DNA of 64,000 nt from Myoxocephalus aenaeus. Its lineage: Eukaryota > Chordata > Actinopteri > Perciformes > Cottidae. A model generated the notes under the pieces. The model did not search any database, was not told the origin of the DNA, and worked only from the letters and a program-made list of their open reading frames with translations. Every line of letters begins with the position of its first letter. Within the stretch, counting starts at the first letter, position 1. Both the position numbers and the translations under genes were made by a program. Location: NCBI GenBank assembly GCA_038501785.1, contig JBAMJR010000189.1, positions 2,255,501 through 2,319,500 of the forward strand, written 5' to 3'. Positions 55,010 through 64,000 of the stretch are shown one piece after another.

Positions 55010-55371
55010 CTCATTGGAGTTGGAGTTCCGATACCAGGATCAGAAATGCCTCCGATGAAGCGGGAAACGCTGGACCGGGTATCAGCGAGGACGTGCATCA
55101 ATCCGATATTAGCTAACGAGTGCGCCATCTCGCTTCTTTCCCACAATGTTGAGAGTTGCACATGCTCAGTACGGATCAGGCAGGCGCTAGTAGAGTGTCG
55201 CGTTAGCCAGAGCAAATTGTCAATACATTACATATTTTAAAAAGTTGCTGTGTACGGTATGGAAGGCGCTCTTTGTTTATTAAACACAGTGGTATCGGAT
55301 TGCTACTCGTAATCGGCCGATTCGCAAGTTCAGGTATCGGAAAGGGGAAAAAAAGGTATCGGAGCATCTCT
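55010..55371. mobile_element. Possible hAT-type MITE (gtatcgga termini)
   Basis: Right side ends ggtatcggagcatctc (55356-55371). The left side contains gagttccgatacc near 55020, a rough inverted match. Inner ggtatcgg repeats at 55290 and 55333. No clear target duplication. Confidence 0.4.
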
Positions 55372-56870
55372 TCTGCTCACCGACAGATGGAGTTTGATCA
55401 GTCGCCATGGCTGGAGACGTCCCATTTTCCTTCTCTTTTTTTTTCAGAAGACTTGTCAATGTTAGTAGAAAGTTTTTTTTAACTTTGGAAAGAACAGAGC
55501 CACCTACAGTCATGACAACAGAGCAAACTCCGCCCACTGATGGAGACTTGATGGTTGTGTTAAAGGTTGTGTCGGAGCCCATCAGGCACCACGTGGAGAG
55601 GTGAGAGGTGGTGTTTGACTGGATGGCATCAGTCAGGGGCTCGTAAAAGGGCCGTACCGGTGGACCAGCGGGACATTCATGTTTAATATCACATGTTGAC
55701 CTGCTCCACCTTCTGTTGTTGTGGACAGTTCCTCTGTGCAGTGAGGGATTATTAGTACCATTTCCTTTTCACTATTTTCAGAAACAGCATATTAATTAGA
55801 CTAGGAGCTGGCTTTAGGAGATCGGTTATCCTTTAAAAGAAAATGTAATTCTTCATTCTTCTGACAGTTGTGCGTTACAAAAACTCATCCGTCATGTCAG
55901 TCTCTGCGCTTAAAATGACGGAAACTAGAAAGAGTTGTGTTTCCAGTTCACACTTTCATAATGAACAATTTAGTCTCCCCTAAGGCAGACTATCTATACT
56001 GTGTTCTGACTCACAGGTCATAAAACAGCAACAGTGATGCTAAAAACCTTTTTGTAGGATTACTTTTTCAGAAATCGCTAAAGAATCAGACTGATTAGCT
56101 GAATCCATAAGGACATTTAGTGTCATGGATTCCCGTCCCTAAAACCAACCACGTAATTACCTTTACACCGTGTGGTGTGTTTCATTAGTCATATTTACTC
56201 CAAAATCTGGGGGGGTGGGATGTTTGGTGCTACACCCACATCAAATCTTTCACTTATTATCACCGTGTTAGGCAAGTTTCTTTTAATGATAGTCACATGA
56301 TGCGCGTCAAATGGTACAGTGCTTTAAAACAGGTTTATTCATGAATTCATCATGGTTTAGTAACTTAACTAAAAGTAACACTGACCTCAATGTGGACAGA
56401 AATACTTTTTATTATCTCAAAGAAAAGTAAAAAAATCGACTGAACCAATGGAAGATGGGTAAATTTTGAGATTTAAAGAGACAGTACACACTGATGCACA
56501 TGGTCAAGCACAACAGGAACACTACGTTCATCTTCGGGAGAGACCGGAGTTGTGAAACAATGGAAGTGCTGACCCCGTCTACGGGTTTCTTTCTTTAATT
56601 CATTCATTCATTCATTCATTCATTCAGTCGCGCCTTAACCTGAGCCTCCAGGACTCACCGCCATCGCCTCTCTCTGCGGTGGCACACCACCGCCCACTGG
56701 TGGACTGACTGTGTAACTGCGACAAAGTATTTTATCACGGCACTGTTTGGTGCCGTGTGCAGAGCAGGAACGTTCATCGTATTGTTTTTTTTTTAACCAG
56801 TGTAATGTACGTTACAGAATATATATCGGTTATTTTATACGTTTGCCTGTATGTCCATTACAAATTGTTT

Positions 56871-56876
56871 AATAAA
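56871..56876 (+). promoter_or_regulatory. Possible polyadenylation signal of zinc-finger gene
   Basis: AATAAA about 2.1 kb after the stop, in an AT-rich stretch. Other AATAAA or ATTAAA strings occur closer, so the assignment is weak. Confidence 0.25.
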
Positions 56877-57459
56877 GAAAAATAACCTTGAAAGAAAATA
56901 ACATTGAGAATTTATCTGATTTAGACCTCAAGCTGGTCTGTAAAATGACTAGCTCTTGACAACTAATCCAAATCTGTGAAATTAAACACTAAGCATTGAT
57001 AATCTGCTCTCTAATAAACGGTTGTCTTAATGTCATTAAGGGTCTGTGTTGTTTTTCTTTTTAACAAATAACTGGTGGAATTACACATCAAGTTAAGTAC
57101 ATCAAGTACTGCACTTACAGGAAGTACAACGATTCCATTTCATACCACTCAATATTTACTGAATATTTTACTAAGTGTCAGAGAAAAATGTTGTACCTAA
57201 CTGTATATAGAATAACTAGGTACAACATTAAATGCTAAGGCATCTGTAATCATAAACAAATAATAGTGTATATACTTGAATGACTGGTAGTTCTTCTCAA
57301 TATGTAGTTCAACTTTTCAGTACATTTGGCTAATAAGAACTACATACCTTTATTTATTCACAATACATTTGCATCAATATTTGCTTGGAAAAGCTCCCAA
57401 ATGAAGATATTTCATTTCAACTCAAAAAACATTACATCATTGTAACCCAAGTGAAGCAA

Positions 57460-57461
<2 letters not shown>

Positions 57462-57516
<55 letters not shown>
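57462..57516. repeat. (AT)n microsatellite
   Basis: About 27 AT units. Confidence 0.95.
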
Positions 57517-57518
<2 letters not shown>

Positions 57519-60264
57519 ATAGAGGGAATTAGAAATCAATAAATTGTTTTATTTTCAATAATTCTTCCAAATACGTGTTTATTATCCTTAAATATAAGCT
57601 CACCATTAAGGCTAAAAGCTGACATACAATTAATTAATGCACTGACCGGTTAGAAATCAATTTATTTAACATTAAATAATATATGTGTGTTAATTTGCAT
57701 TTTTAATGCATTATTTATTTAACAGAAATGAATGTATGACATGACAGCCCTAACAGGAAGTTTTGCATGATTTCATCCTTTTGCTGCAAATCACACACTT
57801 TAGATCACTGAGCAAACCATGTTGCTTGATTTGATATAATTTAAATGTATTTTATTTTCTTCTAGTGTTCCAGACATCTATTAGCTATTTGTTTGACCCC
57901 TCTCCCGCCCTGTGTGGGCTTCTGCAGTCTGGTTCATGATTACATGGTAATTGATTTTGTGGGATGTGTACAGATTAATGCACAGATTTGCCACAATGTG
58001 TCAATGGATTTTGCAGCACTGTACAAACATGAATGTGCTCCAGAGCAGACGGACCACCTTTGCAAACCTCTGCTGCTGGCCCGGGTTGCTGCACGAGTAA
58101 GGAGATGAATCAGATTCCAAGTGTATGGAAAGCTGTCATTTGAAACTGAAATATGTCAAAGACAGGATATAAATATGTTTTTCCTATTCAAATTTGTACA
58201 GAATCCTCATAGTGTTGACATACTTTCACCACAGTATAGAGAGTTCATATTCAGAAAAAAGAAGTTTGGTGAACCAACAGCATGCAAAAGTTATACTTCA
58301 AACCAATACAATTATTAAACTTCAGTGAACACAAAACCAACGATAGAGTGTGCAGATTAGTAAAGTCAGCAATGTCAAAAAGTGCAGGAATGTGTGCTGT
58401 GGATATATATCTATATATATCATTATCATAACGGTAGTGTTATGCTGACCACACGTTTTTTCAACGCGTTCACATTTTTCAACGCCGTTTTCAATTTATT
58501 ATGCGTATTAAGTTGTTTTTACATGTTGACTTTTTATAGGGTTACATTATGTGCACACACATTTTGTGTTTGGATATCGGCAGCCATAGTTTATAGTTAC
58601 ATCCTGGTCCTTTCACGTCGACGCTGTGAAACCTTGAGGAACAATCACTGAGGCACTCTGTTACTTTTTCCATGCACACATTTAATTATATTCTTTGAGT
58701 CAAGATGGATGATCAGAGGCCTGTAAAGAATATCCTCCCCCAAGTCCATGTTCTGTCTGGATCCAGAGCGGTGTGTGGGTGGCAGATAGTGTTGAAGAAA
58801 AGGGAGTCATAATTCATGTGGTTATCCTCCTATAGCTGTTCTTTGGGATTAATTGCTCCTCACACTGCTGGCAGCTTTCTTTATTATTATTTGTAACTCA
58901 TGTTCTGAGAGACATCTGTGTGTCCGTGTTTTTTCACGAGTATCAAACTACACCACAGTTCAGGACGCCCAGGTAAGATTTAGGAGTTTCTAGTTATGAA
59001 GAATAATTATTTGTATATGGCGTACATTGTATGCTGGTGTCCCGCCATGTTGTGGCCCCACCCCTCATGGGCAGGGGTGAGGTTCTGTGAGGAGGCGGAG
59101 CCACTGGACAGACCACACTGTTACAAAGGGACTATTTCCTCTGCAGAAAGTAGTTCCACTGAAAACCTTTTAGTGTCATGTGGTTGTGGATTGTCCGGCG
59201 AAACACTGAATATTTATATGGACACATATTCATTCACTCATAATTTCCAAATATGACCATGTTCAGAAAACATCAGATTACATTTGGATATTCAGAATTA
59301 GGTCATTTTTGCTGAATGGAGCGTTTTTATAGTTACGCTCATTAACTACAGGGAGGCTGTGTTCGCAGGTCCAACAAGTCCTGGGGGATCAGCTCCAGCC
59401 CCAAAGACCCGAGCTGATATATATTATTGATGGATGCATTTAGATGATAAACTTCATTGCATTTTGAAGGCACGGACATGTGGAGTCAGTAAGGTCACCA
59501 GCTGAGTGCATGAGTGGAAAAGTGTGTTTGAAATGGACTTGTGCTTTTGCTTTTCTAGTCTTCCGAACACTCAAAGCCGTTTAACACTACTTGTCATCAT
59601 TCACCCAGTCACACACCACAGGAACAGCCTGCGGGAGCAATTTGGGGTTAAGTGTCTTGCCCAAGGACACAGACACGGACTAGCAGAGCCGGGGACCCAA
59701 AAGTGTAACGTGAAGAAGAACGAGTGTTATCGTCAAAACACCATAAACCAACCAAGGAGGAATTGTAATTTTATTTAAACTCATAAACTCGAGGACATAC
59801 TTTATAGAATCTTTAAAGAATCACTGCAAATAACCTTTATAGAATCACTGTAAATAAAAAAAGTCAATAATGATGAAACAGTTGAGAGGTTGAATTTCTT
59901 GTAAGCGTTTTAAAAAACGAGTTGCCCGTCTTTGTAAAGTCCTTGGACATGTTAGCAGCGCTGTCATGTCATGTCTGAACAGCCCTGAGCGTGTGAGCAG
60001 CAGGCGTCTGATGAAAGACATTCAGAGGTGCACGGCCGACAAAGCGCAGCTCAAGCTAGCCGAGCCCTCCAGCTCAACACCAAACCTTCAACGGTTTCTT
60101 CACTACGCAAGAGCAAAGCAAGCGTAACACTGTAACCACTATCAGCACTGTTGTCTACTGTCTACTGTTGCTAGCTGCTAGCCGCCGACTCAGCCCTCCA
60201 TGTTGAGAGCCATGTACAGAGAACCCTGAAGCAACAACACTCCTTCTACTCAAAAACTAAAATG

Positions 60265-60268
<4 letters not shown>

Positions 60269-60302
<34 letters not shown>
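60269..60302. repeat. (GA)n microsatellite
   Basis: About 17 GA units. Confidence 0.93.
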
Positions 60303-61461
60303 ACGAGCGCTTTGTCATGTCACCGTACGAACGTCTGCGTGTGACAGCTTGATTAATGAAGCTTCTGCTGCTGTGCCACGTGCACAGCCCCTCTCAAGCT
60401 GGAGAAACGTGTTTCCATCCCACCGCTGCAGCACGGCCACAGCTACTCATTAGAGTCAAAGATAAAGAGCATCGGTCCCGCTTTAAGGTTGGTCCACATG
60501 AGACAGTGTCTGAAAGCTAATGTTTCAACAAAGGAAGAGAATTGGCAACACTTGGGGAGGCTAAACCCCTGGTCGTGAGATCATAAAACACCTTCACAAA
60601 ACCTTTTTAGGGGTCCACAGTTCATTTGGTGATGCTGTAATATTTGAGTCCATGATTCTTACGTTCCTTCATCCAGCATTTGGAACACAGATGCATCTGT
60701 CTTGTACATTTTGAATGCTATTCGGTTGTTTATAGATGCACCTATTTTGTGCATTTGATTTATTGCTTGTGATTTCGGTTGTAAACCTCGCACTACTCAG
60801 AGGCTGAGGGGGATGATTCCTGGTTGAATGATGGGTGAAGTAGACAAAGACATTAAAGATGATGAGCATTGAACATGATCTCTGTGGTTTGATTGGCTTT
60901 GTTTTGCTTTGTGTGGACATCCTGGAGAGACACTTTATGCACCGTGCCTGTAGGAGGCGCTGGCCCTCTGCGGACCAGCCCGGGATCAGCTCTGTGTGAA
61001 TCCATTAGATACAGTCAATCTCTGTGGTGCACAGACTTAAAGAGGCTCTATTGGTGGCCTTGGTATGAAAACATAACTGGATTCCTCGAGGCTTCATGTG
61101 AAAACGGCTTAACAAGCCACAGGAAAAAAAGGAAAGGCACTGTGGGATTTCACAATGACACAAAAGAAACATAATTAGACATTTAGATTTTCTTCTGTGA
61201 CGAGAAAATGGGACGAATGTAAAGTAGATGATGATGATGGGTGCCAGTAAATGTGATTGAACGCCTAATTAAAGCGTAGCTCAATGGCACAAATGAAATG
61301 ATTAAATGTTTTATTCAGAGAGCAAGGTGATGATGCAGAGATCTCGGGAACATCCTTTTCAATCATTACGGGTATAAATCCCCAGTTGGAACTGAACAGA
61401 AGCCAATGAGCGTATTGTGACGGCATGTGGCTTCACAAGCTAAAACACAGCCGGGAAACTG

Positions 61462-61501
61462 AGCCGGTGCTTCGTCATGTCACCATGACGAAGCACCGGC
61501 T
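61462..61501. repeat. Perfect 18-bp inverted repeat, 4-base loop
   Basis: agccggtgcttcgtcatg, loop tcac, then the exact complement. GC-rich stem in AT-rich intergenic DNA. Confidence 0.95.
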
Positions 61502-61540
61502 TTCATAACAAAAAATGATATGAATGTAAGATAATAAGTA

Positions 61541-61592
61541 ACTGATCTCCAGTATACCTGGTGAAGTATTACACCAGGTATACTGGATCAGT
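61541..61592. repeat. Inverted repeat, 21-bp arms with one bulge, 8-base loop
   Basis: actgatc-ccagtatacctggtg arm (one extra t at 61548) and its complement 61572-61592, loop aagtatta. Only 40 bases from the hairpin at 61462-61501. Confidence 0.94.
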
Positions 61593-63446
61593 GTATAAAT
61601 GTACAAATAACGTACCAATAGGGAAGTTTCCTGATGTCCCTGAGCACGGTGACGGTAAATATATATGAAATATATAAGACATACATAATCAATACAAACT
61701 ACGCAGCTTTTTTAATAGGAAACATTCAGGACTGTAGGAGAGGACAGAGAGCTGGGAGATACAGACCCCAGCTAACAATAAAATCCACTCTTTTTGAGAG
61801 CGAAAACAGGAAATTCAGGATGATCAGGAACGTGCGTCTGTAACCCTGTGGCCAATCATTGTATGCAAATGACGGCCGGGGAGATTCAGCGACAGAATCA
61901 ACTTCAACAATTACAAAAATACGCAACTTTGCACATCTGTGCAGCGGCAGAATAAATGTGCACACACTGCCCCGAGCTGGTGCTGCAAAAAAAAAAAACC
62001 TTGGTCAAATACATTTTCTAAATGTGTATTTCACAACAATCCTCTACAATTGGAGGTCCAGTATTTTTCTGATCATTGAATATTTGTTTATTTATAAGAA
62101 AAGATTAATGATATATTTTGATATGTTTATTTTGGATAAATTGATTGGTATATTTATCTGGTATTTAAAAAAATATATTATTTGGTTCTTGATGGAACCT
62201 TTTTCTTTGAATCCTCCGACTTTATTCTTGTGGCCCCAAAACAACGACCAAAACAGAAACAATATTTCCGTATCGTCATTGCAGACCCACTCCTTCTAGA
62301 AACACCACATTTACAAAAGTAACTACATATTGTACTTTACATAATCCAAAACCCTTTTTCCATATGCTTACTTTTGATTTCCTGCCTCCCGGGCAGCTCT
62401 CGCTTTCCACTCATCTCAGTGCATCGTTCATATCAGTGTGCAGAGACTTTCTTCAGATGGGTAATCTATCACGCTGACCTTTTCATTGCATGGGTCCACA
62501 ATAGGGAGCAAGGACTGATTTGAAAGCTACTGGTGCATTCAGGAACACTCTGACATTTGAGCGTTAAGAGTCAGCTGCTGGCCAGTAACCAAACCTTCAG
62601 TAGCTAACGTCCCTCTCATAGACTAGTCAGCGCCTTCATGTTCCGGTCGCTTTGCATGTCAGTTTTCTCGAGCTAGTAAATCAAAGGCAACTTTGTGGCA
62701 TCTCTCCACTCATCCATTACTTCTTGGCTCCAGTTGGACATCTACAGTCTGTGCTCCTTCTCTCACCTTTGCCATCCCGGCGTCATCATTTGTTGCAGGC
62801 AGCAAACAAGCATAGCCTGAACCAGCCTGTTTCCATGTGGTTGGATATGACACGTGCAGGACAGCGGGTGCCATCGATTGATGCCACGTATAGATTTGCC
62901 AACCTGCTGATACCATCGTAAGGGCTACACAACAGAGGATGTGCGACAGTCAACAAGCTCTTGAATCCACTCAGGGATTCTTTATTCTATATATGTCTGT
63001 CACAAAAACCCCATCAACACTTGACTTTTCAAGTGTCTCGTGTCCAGATTGACTCCAGATCCCATTATGTACACTTTCATTGGCACGTGTCTCATACATG
63101 AGCTGGATAAGAAAGCCTGGGGCCCAATCCCAACATCCTCCTCAAGGCCTAAACCTTGAACACTCATGGACCTAGTTGACGTCACCTGGTAAGCGGGTGA
63201 GATGAAGAGGCTACAAGGGCTCGAAATAAAAATGGGACAGCACTGCGACAGATCCCGTTACCTAGACGGTGCCAAAACATGTTGCGTACAATTTTGGGTC
63301 TGTGATGTTTTACTTTCTTTATGACCAAGACCCTTAAGGGGCCCACTGCTTGATTTGATCATCTTCCAGGCTCTCGGGTTACAGGGTGGGCGAAAAGTAA
63401 TTGTCAAATAATCAATAATCAAGTTTTTGTCAAACCAGTATAATTA

Positions 63447-63483
63447 AAAAAGGGGGCTGAATTCTAAATTCAGCCCCCTTTTT
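63447..63483. repeat. Perfect 17-bp inverted repeat, 3-base loop
   Basis: aaaaagggggctgaatt, loop cta, exact complement. The U-rich end on the plus strand would look like a bacterial terminator but has no such meaning here. Confidence 0.95.
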
Positions 63484-64000
63484 GTGCCTTGAAACGGCTC
63501 TACACGTGCCAACGGCTGAACCGGGGCCGAGAAGGTAATGACGCTAACAGCGGTAACAGTACAAAAAAAGGTCTGGCAGCGCTAACAGTGTACAATTATT
63601 GCAGGTAATACACTGAAGCTTAGTTTGTACCTGGCCTAGTGAAGCAGCACGAGGCGTGTAGTTCACTGATAAAAACACTGTTTACATGACTAGGGATTAT
63701 ACAAATTAATCCAATTCACTGTTAAATGCTTTGAAGATGTCTTCAAGATCTTTTGTGTATTTATTTTGCAGCCAAATCAACTTGTTTACAAGATATTCAA
63801 CCTTCGTTTCTTCATAATACTTTTAATACTTGACTTGTTTATTTACGGGGCTTATACAAAGGCAATAAAGTATTCTATGAATATGAGATATGAGTTTACA
63901 GATAATTACAATTCCTCCTCGGCCTGATGGAGGTTAGTTTATGACATTTTGCTGTTTCCACCTACAGTCTATGGGCATATCTAGAAGTTACACTCGTTGT

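Larger units (their letters stand above)
55372..64000. other. Intergenic, no gene recognised
   Basis: Beyond the presumed 3' UTR of the zinc-finger gene. Short ORFs only. Contents I can name: CATT repeat near 56598-56626, (AT)n at 57462-57516, (GA)n at 60269-60302, a SINE-like body fragment near 59590-59690, and four inverted repeats (listed separately). Possible anonymous repeats at 62650-62920 and 63115-63290. Confidence 0.5.

Noticed and set aside
62652..62921. 89-codon plus-strand ORF
   Set aside because: No recognisable domain and no splice or promoter context; may be repeat-derived.
63447..63490. Rho-independent terminator
   Set aside because: Hairpin plus T run, but the sequence is vertebrate nuclear DNA; listed only as an inverted repeat.

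Overview
This window is vertebrate genomic DNA, almost certainly from a ray-finned (teleost, probably percomorph-like) fish. The evidence is spliced genes with canonical GT/AG introns, many long CA/TG microsatellites, and fish-typical mobile elements (Tc1-like, hAT, L2/Maui-like LINE tails, BEL/Pao and Ty3/Gypsy LTR elements). The species assignment is inference; no database search was run.

Three protein-coding genes can be reconstructed exon by exon. (1) htra3, minus strand, 36..18767: five exons cover the signal peptide, IGFBP module, Kazal-like module and most of the trypsin-like protease domain. The exon with the catalytic serine and the PDZ exons lie off the left edge. (2) sh3tc1, minus strand, 25013..42731: 18 exons sum to exactly 3900 nt, an open frame of 1299 codons plus stop, with SH3-like and TPR regions. 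HTRA3 and SH3TC1 are neighbours in human 4p16.1, so this is conserved vertebrate synteny. (3) An unnamed C2H2 zinc-finger gene, plus strand, 50443..54761: three exons, 562 codons, with an N-terminal helical/coiled-coil region and six finger units.

Layout: 0-3.8 kb holds the visible 3'-most htra3 exon, an L2-like LINE tail and a 0.9 kb fold-back element. 3.8-9.9 kb is one decayed BEL/Pao retrotransposon inside an htra3 intron; it carries a hAT element, which itself carries a second hAT element, each with an exact target duplication. 10.5-12 kb holds LINE and hAT debris. 12.9-18.8 kb has htra3 exons 4 to 1 and long microsatellites. 18.8-25 kb is intergenic with hAT and L1-like fragments. 25-42.7 kb is sh3tc1, whose intron 4 carries a nearly intact 4.9 kb Gypsy element. 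43-50 kb is a transposon island (ZMYM1-like hAT fragments, a second copy of the BED-hAT, a Tc1 element). 50.4-54.8 kb is the zinc-finger gene, with a decayed Tc1 in intron 1. 54.8-64 kb has no recognisable gene, only a possible polyadenylation signal, repeats and several perfect hairpins.

I found no bacterial-type system, CRISPR array or new enzymatic system. The most interesting structures are: the triple-nested transposon with a natural 'empty site' elsewhere in the same window; a splice donor of sh3tc1 formed by the first bases of a long (GT)n microsatellite; and a series of perfect, tiny-loop inverted repeats in non-coding DNA that resemble template-switch mutations.
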